DNA from: Piromyces finnis
Lineage: Eukaryota > Neocallimastigomycota > Neocallimastigomycetes > Neocallimastigales > Neocallimastigaceae
Length of the DNA: 64,000 nucleotides
Assembly (NCBI GenBank): GCA_002104945.1
Contig: MCFH01000005.1
Span: 558,001-622,000 of the forward strand
Direction of reading: 5' to 3'
This document shows, in pieces, positions 17,010 through 28,700 of this stretch. Within the stretch, counting starts at the first letter, position 1. Each line of letters begins with the position of its first letter. Under the pieces are notes generated by a model. The model saw nothing but the letters and a program-made list of their open reading frames with translations. It made no database searches and was not told the DNA's origin. The position numbers and the translations under genes were made by a program.

Positions 17010-17292
17010 TTCTAGGAATAATACTACTATTAATAATAAGTAGTAATTGATTACAAAAATAAATAATAAATTATTTCAACAAATTTAAAAATTATTTAAT
17101 ATAAAAATATACCTATACCTAAATAGAATAAAGAGGTAAATATAAATCAAATTTTAATATATACTTTATAAAATTTTTATTAACATTTTAATAATATTAT
17201 GCTCCTAGTTTTTATTAATAATAGGAAAAGAAAGAAAGAAAGAAAAAAAAAAAAAAAAAAAAAAAAAAAAGATAAACAAACAAAAAAAAAAA
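15171..17292. other. Divergent promoter region, no gene seen
   Basis: This 2.1-kb spacer separates the divergently transcribed MRG15 (-) and membrane-protein (+) genes, so it should carry both promoters. It is AT-rich, with a poly-T/poly-A junction at about 16963-17009 and a poly-A tract at 17245-17270 just before the start codon at 17293. A-rich leaders of this kind also precede other genes here. No ORF or RNA gene was recognised. Confidence 0.6.
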
Positions 17293-18676
17293 ATGTTCAC
17301 AGATTTCCTAGTCAATACATTTTTAATGGCAGGATTGCCATTTCTTTTAAACATATATTTAAGCAATAAAAATAGAAGACCAGAAGATCGTATCAATAGA
17401 CCTAAAACTTATGTAGATAAATTAGTTATAGTAGCTCTAATATTTGGAATCATTTATGAGTTGGTTACTTTAATGTTTTACAGACCACCTTCTGTATTTA
17501 CAACTTTAAATATCCCAACAGATGCTCCAAATTGGCTTTTTAAAAAAAATTATAGAGAATATATTGTTAATACATATGGCCAAGAATTTGCTTCATTTGA
17601 CCCAAATGACCTTCGTCCAAATCAAATTACAAAGAATTTAGAAGATGTTCGTAAATTCGCAACTTTATGTAAAGAATTAGAAGAACCAGGAAAACGTGCT
17701 ACTTATTTAAAATATGGTGAAAATACATATACTCAATGTTCTTGGTGTGAAAGTGATAATGACTATTTTGTATTTACAATTTCTCGTTCTTCTTTTAATT
17801 ACATATATATTTTAGCTTTATTAGGTAAATATTTATATGATTCTTATCGAGTTAACAATGCAAATTTAATTTATTTTATTGAACAATAAATATATAAAAT
17901 ATTTTATACCAAAAATCAAATAACATTAAACATTTCCCTCCCTCTTCTTTAATTATTCAATTTATAAATATATTTCATATTTTATTTAAAGGGGCTGCTA
18001 CTAGTACTACCCGCAAAAATATATGGCGTTTTTGGTCTGTAACACTTGTAGCTGGTGTTGCTTTATATGAAGTTTTTATGTATATTACATCAAATGAAGT
18101 CAATGCTTTGAAAAAATCATTATATGAAGAAATTGATTATTCTCGTCATGGCCTATTCATTATTATTATGGCACTTGTATGCATATTTGACAGAAGTGAT
18201 GAAAAAACTAATGAAGAGCTTTCTCAAGAAATTATAGATCGTACTATTGCTATGATTAATCGTACTCAAGCTACTGAATTATGTTCTGTTGCTACCTTAA
18301 CTGTAAATATTAAATTATTATTATTATTATTATTATTAATATATAATAACAACATTGTATTTTTAATATCACAAATATATATACCATAATGATTATAATT
18401 AAACAAATGAAAAAAAAAAAAAATTAATAGGATAGCAATCTTCGTAAAATGTTTATTGATTATTATGAAAAAAAAGAAGTTGAAAAGTCAGTTGTATTTT
18501 CAAGTCAAGAATATAACGATGTTAGACTTCAAATTATTTCAAAGTATAATTTAGAAAAAATGATTGAGAATTCCAGTATGATGGCTGAAAATATTATGAA
18601 TAATTATCGTAAGTTAACATCTAAAGAAATACCTCCAAAAGCGAAAAAAGAAGAAAACAAAAGTGAAGCATCTTAA
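17293..18676 (+). CDS. Conserved fungal multi-pass membrane protein with a CxxC motif, function unknown
   Basis: Three exons (17293-17824, 17992-18302, 18431-18676) join in phase to 362 residues. Hydrophobic segments are visible at ~7-25, ~42-62, ~165-180, ~190-213 (WSVTLVAGVALYEVFMYI) and ~228-242 (GLFIIIMALVCIF). Between the second and third lies a soluble part with a C149-x-x-C152 pair in the context KYGENTYTQCSWCES. I recall a fungal membrane-protein family of similar layout (N-terminal anchor, second TM followed by P-P-x-x-F, then a Y-x-x-[YF]-G...C-x-x-C block), but I cannot give it a name or function. The C-terminal ~80 residues are helical, charged and end in a Lys/Glu-rich tail, likely cytosolic. 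It may reside in the ER or mitochondrial membrane; this is inference. The cysteine pair could bind a metal or be redox active. Confidence 0.75.
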
Positions 18677-19087
18677 ATGATATTATAACAATCACCGATA
18701 TTTATAAAATCATAAATTCTTTTATTTTAATTAATGAATAATAAAAAAAAAAGTATATTCAATCCTTAGAATTTAACTTGATATCTTATATATAAATATG
18801 ATATTATATAATAATTATATAATAAATAATAATATGAATTTTTATCTATTTATTCAATAAGAAATATATTTTTAGTAAAGAAAATTCAATAAAATTATAT
18901 AAAATCATTTCATTAATAAATCAATGATAAAATACTAAAAAATTTTGTAATTATTGGATTGGATCAATTTTTAGTATTTTCTAAATATAATAGAAATCTT
19001 TATTTGCATTTATTTATTTATTATTATAATTATTATTTTTAATTTTTAATACTTTATTTTTCATCTTTCAATTTTCCCTTTACTTAT
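18677..19087. other. Short convergent spacer
   Basis: This region lies between the 3' ends of the membrane-protein gene (+) and the ankyrin gene (-). It is AT-rich with no gene; both transcripts must terminate here. Confidence 0.6.
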
Positions 19088-22000
19088 TTAATACTTTTGT
19101 CTTTTTTGTCTTGAAATAAGATTAGTAATAGAAATGTCATTAATTCGTTTTGCTACATCCATTACTGTTTCATTTTTATTATTGGTGTGGGAAAGAGATA
19201 CATTTTTGGATATTAAATATTTGACAACATTATAACATTTCTGTTCTATTGCTAAAAAAATAATATATGAACCATTAATTTTTTCATTTATATTGGCTTG
19301 TTGAATATCTTCGAGATATTCAATTATTTCACATTTAATAGAATCGTCACATTTATCATGCATAATGACATTTTCAATATTAATCAATGTTTTTATTTCT
19401 CCATGACAATATAAAGTACGTGCACCTTTTGAATATAGAGTCTTAACTAAAGAAGAACTAAACATCAGAGCATAATACAACGGAGCTTTCCCTTCCATTC
19501 CGCAAATTTCTAAATCAGCACCATAATCAACCATTGAAGTAATAAGATCATGGTATAACTTTTCATCTCTAAAAGCATTCTCACTTAATGTTTTCATTAA
19601 ATTAACTAAAGGAGTATCCCCTAAAAAGTTCTTTCGATTAACATTGAATAAATTCTTGTTTATGGCAGTTTTTAGAATATTTACGAAATTCATAATATCA
19701 TATCTATGATAATTTGCTATAAAGTAATCAAGAAAAGTTTCTTTAACTTCATCATTATTTTCATTATCTAATACATTTACACAATCAAAATCAAATCCCA
19801 AATTTATTAATTGAAAAATATCATCTGCATTATAATTATAATAAAAGTAGTAAGAGTTTCCACAACTAAATTGATAATCTTTAATATCAGCACCGTGTTC
19901 TAATAAATATAATATATTATCCTTACAAATATTTTTAAATCCATTTATGGGTTTTAACTTATAAATAGCTGTGTGACCATTAACATCACGCAATGATGCA
20001 TCCACACCTTGACTTATGGCATATTTCATAATTTCAGTATTGGTGGTATTAAATAATATTGTACAACCTTCATTATCTCTATGGGTAATATCCATTCCAT
20101 GTTCTACTGAATACTTTACTACTTCTACATCATTAATATAAAATATCGAATTTTTACCTTCTTTGTCGATACAATTTAAATTTATTCCTTGATCAATTAA
20201 ATATTTATAATTCCTGAATTTTATAAACTTATTTCCATAAAAAAATGATCTTTTGTATTTTCTTGATGCTTCAATATTAATTTCATTGTAAACATAAAAC
20301 AATGCATTTCTTCCTTCATTATCTACTTCATTTATAGAAATTCCGTTTTCAATTAATCTTTCAATTGTATCCAACTCTGCACTTTTTACTGAAAGCATCA
20401 ATAGATTAGTTCCTTGATTATTTTTATGATTAAAATTTTGACATTTATCCAATAAATAATTATATATGGTAGAATTACCATAGTATAAAGCATACATTAG
20501 AGCATTATTTCCATTACAATCTACACTATTAATATCACAATTATGTTCTTCTACTAAATATTTAATAAATTCGATTTTCAAATTATTTTTATTCATTAAA
20601 TTCATTAAAAATGTGATATTATTATTATTTTTGGTATTAATATCCATATTTTTTTCTTCAACTAAATATTTAGTCATGCTCTCTATAAAATCCATGTTAT
20701 AAGAGTATATTACAACGCAATTTAATAAATCCTCACCATTTTCATTAATTTTCTTAATATCAACTCCAAAGCTCTCATAACATTCAATGATTTTTTTTGA
20801 ATTTTCAAACTTATTATTCTGATAACCTAGTATTACTTCTTGAAATGGAAGAAATTTCCTAAAATTATTCTGGTATGGATTAGCATTGTTTGCTAATAAA
20901 AATCGAATACTCATCATTTTACTGGAGGTGGTTGCAATTGATAATAAGTAATTATTAAATTTAGCTTTAGCATTGACTATATAATCATTAATTTCAAAAC
21001 CTTGTTTTATTAACAGTCGAAGGAGCCTATAAGAAAGAAAAGAATAAGATAATAATTTTCTATTTATTTCAATATTTGAATTATCAATTTTTGCGCCATT
21101 ATCAAATAGAAATTTTACAATTTTACAATTATTTATTTTAACAGCATAATATAAAGGAGTAGCACCTTTGAGATCTTTACCATTTACATCTGCACCTTTA
21201 TTAATTAATAATTCAACCATGTTGAGTTTTCTTCGATTGACCATGTTAATTAAAGGAGTTTCTCTTGAATATGTTAATCCGTTATTTTGAGTAATATAAT
21301 AAATATTATTTAAATTAGCTCCATAATCAATAAGAATTTCTAAACACTTTATTAGCTTTTTTGATACACGATCACTAGATAATAATTTACTTAACGCTGA
21401 TTCGCATTTATCATTAATATAGTTAATATCTGCACCATTATCTAATAAATATTTAATCAAAATTATATTCTTTTTTCGAACAGCATGCATTAATGGTGTT
21501 TCAAAATTGGCATCAACACAATTTAAATCGTTAACCAATTTATTTTCTATTAAATATTGAGTCAAAAAAATACATTCATTCATTGTTGCATGGAAAATTA
21601 ACTGATTTCCATCTTTAGTTACAATAGAAGTATCTGCACCTGATTCTAATAAGAACTTAAGAACGTATCTGTTATTACCTATGCATGCATAAATTAATGG
21701 TGAATTATTTGATTTATAATCGAAATCGTTTATTTTGGCTCCATGCTTAACTAATAATTTTACTAATTTTGTAGATGCTTTTTTAGTACTTAATATATAC
21801 ATTAGAGCTGTCTTACCATCTACATCTCTTTCATTAATGTATGCACCAGCATCAATTAAAAGTTTAAACATTTCATAAATTACTGCATTCATATGCTTTA
21901 TTTTCAAATTTTTGTTAATAATGCTAAGACTCATTAATGGTGTTATTAAGGTGTTTGTTTCTCTATAATTAACATCAGCACCTTTTTCAATTAAAAGCTT

Positions 22001-22768
22001 TAGATATTCAATATTTTTTGCTTTGCAAGAATTTAAGAGCATATCATTTATGCTATTTTCATTTAAAATATTCATTTTATATTTTAATATTATTTTTAAT
22101 AATTCACTATTATTTTTACTAATAATAGTATCCATTGTTCTTTTTTTTATTTCTAATTTTTCCTTTTCTTTTTTTATTATTGAATTTAAAGCTTTTCTTG
22201 ATATTGGTATTTTATTTCTAGAAGAAACAATAAATTGAATAATTATATCATTACTAAAGATTACATTGCTTATAAAAATTTCAAGCATTTTCAAATTTTC
22301 TTCTTCAATTAAACATTCTAAAAATGTTTTATTCTTTTTACTTTTAAAGCTCAAATCAATATTACGTTTAAGTAAAAATCTAAAAAGTTCACCAGTTAAA
22401 CAAGTACAATTTGATTCTTTTAAATAAAGTAAAACATTATAACCTTTTGCATTACTATAATTTATATCGGCACCTCTTTTCAGCAATTCGTCCACCAAAT
22501 AATAATTATGTTTATTAAGGGCTTCAAACAATGGTGTATTTCCTGATAAAACTTCATAATTTAAATCTACTTCATTACTTATAAAATATTCTATTATAGA
22601 GTTGTTTGATGATTGCTTAATAGCTTTAATTAACAATTCTTTATTATAGTTTAATTTTTTGTAATTTGAATTATTTTTAATAATTATTTTTATTTTAGTT
22701 AAATCATTTTCTAAGATAGCTTTTTCCAATTCTTCATATAATTCTTGGTCATTATATTTAGAAGACCT
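19088..22768 (-). CDS. Giant ankyrin-repeat protein, 5' end unresolved
   Basis: One uninterrupted frame of 1226 codons runs from just after a stop (22771-22769) to the stop at 19088. It is almost entirely ankyrin repeats. Typical units are GADINYSNAKGYNVLLYLKE, GKTALMYILSTK, ETPLMHAVRKKN, GATPLYYAVKINN, GNNALMYALYYGN and GKAPLYYALMFSS, with LL/LI...GAD-type turns roughly every 33 residues, so some 25-30 repeats. No signal peptide, membrane segment or enzymatic domain is visible. The first in-frame ATG is about 160 codons into the repeats, while coding-like sequence (DQELYEELEKAI) begins right at the 5' edge. The start must therefore lie in an upstream exon I cannot place, or a shift separates an out-of-frame ATG at 22752 from the frame. 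Large ankyrin families are common in gut fungi. Partner and role are unknown. Confidence 0.8.
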   Translation of the reverse strand, partial: RSSKYNDQELYEELEKAILENDLTKIKIIIKNNSNYKKLNYNKELLIKAIKQSSNNSIIEYFISNEVDLNYEVLSGNTPLFEALNKHNYYLVDELLKRGADINYSNAKGYNVLLYLKESNCTCLTGELFRFLLKRNIDLSFKSKKNKTFLECLIEEENLKMLEIFISNVIFSNDIIIQFIVSSRNKIPISRKALNSIIKKEKEKLEIKKRTMDTIISKNNSELLKIILKYKMNILNENSINDMLLNSCKAKNIEYLKLLIEKGADVNYRETNTLITPLMSLSIINKNLKIKHMNAVIYEMFKLLIDAGAYINERDVDGKTALMYILSTKKASTKLVKLLVKHGAKINDFDYKSNNSPLIYACIGNNRYVLKFLLESGADTSIVTKDGNQLIFHATMNECIFLTQYLIENKLVNDLNCVDANFETPLMHAVRKKNIILIKYLLDNGADINYINDKCESALSKLLSSDRVSKKLIKCLEILIDYGANLNNIYYITQNNGLTYSRETPLINMVNRRKLNMVELLINKGADVNGKDLKGATPLYYAVKINNCKIVKFLFDNGAKIDNSNIEINRKLLSYSFLSYRLLRLLIKQGFEINDYIVNAKAKFNNYLLSIATTSSKMMSIRFLLANNANPYQNNFRKFLPFQEVILGYQNNKFENSKKIIECYESFGVDIKKINENGEDLLNCVVIYSYNMDFIESMTKYLVEEKNMDINTKNNNNITFLMNLMNKNNLKIEFIKYLVEEHNCDINSVDCNGNNALMYALYYGNSTIYNYLLDKCQNFNHKNNQGTNLLMLSVKSAELDTIERLIENGISINEVDNEGRNALFYVYNEINIEASRKYKRSFFYGNKFIKFRNYKYLIDQGINLNCIDKEGKNSIFYINDVEVVKYSVEHGMDITHRDNEGCTILFNTTNTEIMKYAISQGVDASLRDVNGHTAIYKLKPINGFKNICKDNILYLLEHGADIKDYQFSCGNSYYFYYNYNADDIFQLINLGFDFDCVNVLDNENNDEVKETFLDYFIANYHRYDIMNFVNILKTAINKNLFNVNRKNFLGDTPLVNLMKTLSENAFRDEKLYHDLITSMVDYGADLEICGMEGKAPLYYALMFSSSLVKTLYSKGARTLYCHGEIKTLINIENVIMHDKCDDSIKCEIIEYLEDIQQANINEKINGSYIIFLAIEQKCYNVVKYLISKNVSLSHTNNKNETVMDVAKRINDISITNLISRQKRQKY

Positions 22769-25233
22769 TTATTATCATAAAAGTTTAAATATACAAAATA
22801 ATATTGAATAAAAACACATTTTATTAATAATAATTTATTAACAATTATTTATCATTATTAATTATTTAATTACTCTTTATTTGACTTCCTTTCTTAAATT
22901 ATCAAAAACAATAATAATGATGATAATAGTAGAAATAATAATATGTTTAATATTTATATTATATTAAATAATTAATAATATTTAATCCCATATACCCATT
23001 ATTTTTAGATATTATAGATTTTTGAATAACTGAAATTATAAAAAGTCCATATAGAAAAAAATGGTGATAAAAGTGTTTTTATTAATTCTTAAAAAGTTAT
23101 ATTTTAATTTAAGATATTTTATTTTTTTTATATTTGAAATTACTTTTGGAAAAAAATTTAAAAATATAACATTAATATATTACAATTGTTTATTTTTAAA
23201 ATTTTTTCTTATAATAAATTTATTGTAATAATAAACTTATACACTATTTTTCAAAATGATAATTCATAAATATAATAATTAATTGATATATGAGCTAAAT
23301 ACCATAATTGTACTACATAAATAATAAAATGAAACTCGATATTTTATTGTTGTAATTTAATGAAAAGGCTACAATTAAATTATTTATTACAATTATTCTA
23401 TATAATAAAAGATATACTAATATGAAATCGTTAAACAAATTTATAATCAGAAATCAATATATTAAAAAATCAATGCATTTATAATAACCATTTTTCTTTT
23501 GATATTTATTGAAATAGTTTTTGTAACTTAAAAAAATAATAATAATAAAAATTTTTTATGTTTATGTGACTTTATTTATTTTTAATTTATTATTTAGTAA
23601 AGTAAAATATAAAATAAAAATTTTAAAATAAATAATTAAAATATAGTATTCACTTTCTTTTAAAATATTTATTTATTAAAAAATAAAAAAAATGAAAATA
23701 AAAGTAATTTTATAAAAACTACTACTTATTGTATTATTACAATATAATAATATAATATATAAAAAACTTCAAAATCTTATTGTACTTATCATATTTAATT
23801 GAGGTATGACTCTATTCTATTATATAATAATAAATTATATAATTAAAAAAAGGTAAAAATAAGGAAAAAGAATTATATTTTTATATTTTATATATATATT
23901 TTTATTTATTATATATTTTTTTTTATTTATTTTTTTATTATTTTTTATATTATTTATTTATTAAAAGTTGTTTATTAATATTAATAAATATTATAAAAGT
24001 ATTCTTTAATATTTATTATTTAAGGTATTTTATTGTTGTATATAAAGATTTACGTTTTACGTTTTTTTTCTCTTCTCCTCTTATTATATATTTTTTTAAT
24101 AAAATTACGTTAAATGGAACGCTGATAATACTAAAGAGTAAGAGGAAAGAAAAAGGGTAAAAATCACATATTAGAGGGTTTATAATTCAATTTAAGGGTC
24201 TTTTTGTATATTTTCATAAAAAATAAAACTAAAACTTTTTTTTTTATTTTACTTTATAAATTTTGGAATATTATCTATTAATGAAATACAGCATTTGTTG
24301 TTTTTATTCATTTACTATTTAGATTAAATGTAATATTATTGTTTCTTGATAAAACAATTGTATATTTACTTAAAGAAAACTAAATTCAATTATTCATTAA
24401 ATTACTCTTTTCTTTAATATTTAATAATTTCTATTAGTAAAGAATATTATCATTATTAATGGAGTATTCGTTAATAATTTATTATTTTTATTCTTAGCTC
24501 GATTTTATATATTTGTTTTTTAATTACTTTTTTTTTTTTTTAATTTTTAATTTAGTGACTTTTTATTATTTCGTTTAATAAATTATTGAATTGCTTTTTG
24601 TATTTTTTTTTTTTTTGTTTTGTTTTGTTTAATTTATTTATATCCTTTTTATTTATTTATTTTGTTTTTAATTTTAATTTACTTTATTTTATATATTTTT
24701 ATTACTTATTATTATTATTATTATTATTTTGTTGTTGTTGTTGCTGTTGTTGTTGATATTATTAATTATTAATATAATATTTATTAATGTAAATATTATA
24801 TTTTTCTGTTTCTGATATTTATTACTTGTGATAATAAGATAATATTGATGGATATAATACTTTTTTTTAATTTTTTTTTATTATTATTTTTTATATTTTT
24901 TATTTTATTACTGTTTCTAGTTTTATTTTATGAAAATATATTTCTGTTTCTTTATTTTACTAATTTCTTATTAGTAAATGTCGTCATTATTATTAATTAA
25001 ATATTTTAAATATACTGTGTGTTAATGTTATTATGTTTAATAAGACATATTTATAATAAATTTGATTCTGAAATTATTATTGAAAAGTGAAGAAACTAAA
25101 ATAATTTGTCCTTCATTTTAGTTTAATTTTTGAAATAATAATTAAAAAGAAACTGAATTTATAAATGTGTATAAATGCAAATTATTTTAAGGAAAAAAGA
25201 TGATGTTATCAATAATTATTGACTTTGTATTAT
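22769..25233. other. AT-rich spacer with strand-biased T tracts
   Basis: This 2.5-kb region lies upstream of the ankyrin gene and downstream of the CBM48 gene, both leftward. From about 23860 to 25000 the plus strand is strongly T-rich. The minus strand there is A-rich with a CAA/CAG run at 24731-24755, like the A-rich leaders before other genes here. A distant first exon or 5' UTR of the ankyrin gene could lie there, but I cannot define one. No ORF was recognised. Confidence 0.5.
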
Positions 25234-25716
25234 TTAAAAGTATACTTTCTTCTTTGGCTTCTTTACTTTTACTGCAACCTTTGAAACATTTTTATCTTTT
25301 TCATTATTATTTCTATTTATTAATATTTATTATGAAAAAATAATAATAATTAAATATCATTAATTATATTTCTCAAATAAACTAATAAAAAAAATGAATA
25401 AATATTTTACTGACATTGATTCAGCTTCAGATGATTCTTCAGAATCAGATGGACGATTACGAACACATTCTACATTAACGACATGACCTTCTTCATCAGT
25501 AGTAGAATTACGAGTTGGGTCAAAACCCCAATGTTTTCCATCAACAAAGAATTTATATTTGATAGTAGTTCCTTCTTGAACAAAAAGATTTGAACTGTAT
25601 CCTTTCTTGTCTTGTTTCATATCAACCCATCCTGACCAAGTACCAAAATCACCTACTAAACGAACAGAAGAGGCATAACGTGATGGGTAAGTAATCTTAT
25701 ATTGAATGATTGGCAT
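25234..25716 (-). CDS. Small CBM48 (AMPK-type glycogen-binding) protein
   Basis: Two exons (25716-25415, 25312-25234) encode 126 residues. Residues 1-85 are one carbohydrate-binding module of family 48, as found in AMPK beta subunits and the yeast Crp1/Mdg1 proteins. Visible features are VRLVGDFGTWSGW (residues 18-30), the strand IKYKFFVDGKHWGFDP (52-67) with the second conserved Trp at 63, then DEEGHVVNV. The tail is Ser/Glu-rich and then Lys-rich (VKVKKPKKKVYF). No kinase-interacting region of an AMPK beta subunit follows, so this is not a full beta subunit. It may be a glycogen- or starch-binding adaptor. The intron donor is uncertain: a better-looking GTAAAA donor gives a frame that stops at once, whereas GTCAGT three bases upstream keeps the Lys-rich tail open to a stop at 25234. 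If unspliced, the frame ends at 25360 after 118 residues. Confidence 0.75.
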
Positions 25717-28700
25717 ATTTTAAGCTTTAATATATAAATTTAATTTGTTGAATATTATGTAGAAAATTTTATTTTTAATAACTTAATAATATAGTGATTT
25801 ATTTTTTATTTCTGAGTTATAACAGAATAAAATTAATTTTGATAAAATATTATACAGGAATTATAATAATATATTAAAAATAAAAAGGAATAGGTTAATA
25901 TAAAAGTTTTTTAACTGAAATCAAATATTAATTAGTTATTAGTTGTTTTTATAATTTATTCATGTTTAAATTAAATATTTATAATAAAATAATAACTTTT
26001 TATTTTATCTATTTTTTTTTTCAATTCTAATATACTCATATTTTTTTTTTTAAAAAAAAAAAAAATTGATATTTAAAGCATGGCTTTTTTGGTAATCTTT
26101 ATATGAATTATAACTGATTTTAATATATTCAGGTCAATAATCAATACTTTTTGTTTTTTTAAAAATAATAAAATTAAAAATATATTTATACATTAATGTA
26201 AATATTATACCAATAACTTTTGATATAAATACTTTCTGTTGTTGTTTCTTTTCTTTAAATTCTCTTCCCAATTACTTTTTTTTTATTTTAATTTAAAGAA
26301 TTGTTATTCTTATTTTCATCCCATGCTTTAATTCAATTATGTAATTAGCCAAAGATAATATTAATAATAGATAAAAATAGATCTTTCAACTTTACATTTT
26401 TAATTTATTCAAATAATATAATTAATTTTTATATATGTCAAATGTTTATATTTAGTTTTTTTTTTTTTTTCTTAATATTTATTTTAGTTCTTTATATTTT
26501 TTTAAATATTTAAAAAGTAGTATCAGAATATAAAATTTTTATTATTTAGTTTTATTTTAATTATTTAATTTTACCTTTTTTAATGTTATATTTTTATTTA
26601 TATTTGTCCTTAGTCCTTATTTATTTTCTTATTAATGAATAGTAATTTTATTAATTAAAAAAAGAATAATATATATGAATATTATACACTAAATATAATT
26701 TTATTTATTAAATGAATAATTAAATAAATAAAGTAGTCATTACAATGTATATTTTGTATATTAATATTAAAATAATATTATATTATTAATATATTAGTAC
26801 AATTTATTTAATTTATTACTTGTATTGTGATTTAATACAATATATTTATCAAAGGTAAGCAATTTTATCTTTTATGATAATTAACACAATATTAATAATT
26901 TTTAATTTTACTATCACTGTTTTTAATATATTATCATTTTTAAAAATAATTTATATTAATGTATAGTGGCGTATAATAGTATCAAACCAATGTTGATTAT
27001 CAACATTGTATTTGAAGCCACGATATAACTGTAAATAAAAAATAAACTCTGCAATGTATATACATGAAAGCTATTCATAATTATTTGATATTTTGTTCTA
27101 ATGATAAATGTACATTTAATTATAAGATAGTATAAACATAAAAATATTTTCTATTTATTTAACATTATTTGTTTTTATAAATTGTAATCCTGTATAAATT
27201 TTTAATGTTAAATAAAGAAGTCTAAAAGTTACATAAATGTACTTATAAAACATAAAACCTATTTATTTCAAATAATAAAAAGAATTTACTAGCAATATAT
27301 TTTTTCAAGTTATTGTTATTCTGAATGAAATTAAAACTCATCGATTGCATTTATTAATTATTAAAGAGAAAGAATTATAATGCATCATTATTCTTAAATA
27401 AAAAAATTATTGGTTATTATAATTATTTTTCTTAAATATATTAATGCATTAGTTTTCATTCAAAAAAAAAAAAATTTTTGCAAGAATTTAAAAATATTAT
27501 GGTCAATTATAAAGTTGATATATGTAAAAAAAAAAACAATATAATTAATTCATAAAAAATATATATATTTCTACATTATATATTTAATTTAACCATTTTT
27601 ATATAAATTAAAAATGTAATACATTATATAAAATACAATAATTCTTGATAGAAAAATATATTACATTAATATTTAAATATATTAAAGATGTATTGAATAT
27701 TTTTAAAGAATTATAAATTTCTCAATCATGATAATTAAATAAATATTGTAAAAAGTTATTTTTATTAAGAAAAATGAATGTATTATAATCAATATATACT
27801 TAGTTTCAATTAATAAAGATTAATAAAGAATATGAAAATTGAAGTAAAAAATCGTGATGTTTTTTTTTTTTCTTAAATAAGTAGTAAAAAAAAATTATTT
27901 ATTAGTAAAAATATTTTAATTAATTGTTTTTGTTTTCCTTTTTTTCTTATTCTCGTGTAACTATAAATTAATTAAATGTTCATATACCTTATTTTCATAC
28001 GTTTTTATTGGTTAAGAATTTATTATTATTTTATTTTTATTTTTTTTTAAATATTCTTTTTAATTATAGATTCCTTTAAAGAAAGAAAAAAAGTAAACCA
28101 TACCTAAATTGATTTTTATTACATTTCTATTTGAATTATAATTTTATAGTAAATTATTTAATTGTTTTATAAAATTATTGTTACACATTTTAATAACACT
28201 ATTTATTCCTTATTGTTTCAATATTATTTTTTTTTCATTAATAAATCTTCATTTTTTGAAGAAATTACTTATTTCTTTTGTTTTAAATATCATTTTCTTA
28301 GTTTTTATACCAATATAAATACCTAACATTCCATTTTTATATATTAATACTAAAAAGATCATACTAAAATATAGATATTTATACTTTTTCATTTTAAATT
28401 TATTTAATATATATTTAAACTATACAATATTTTATTGATTATATAAAATATCCTTATTTTAATTTACAAGTACAATTTTTATTACATTTGAATTTCCTAA
28501 TATAACTCATTAATACAAAAATTATTACAAATGTATTGCAATATATTATGCATTATATAATAATATTAAATTCCAATTAAAAATTAAATATAAAAAATCT
28601 TAAATAATAATAATTTCGAAATTGTGAGTTTTCAACTATTTTGTGCAACATTAACTAAATTGAAATCTTTTTAACTTTTATATTTAATAATAATTAACAA

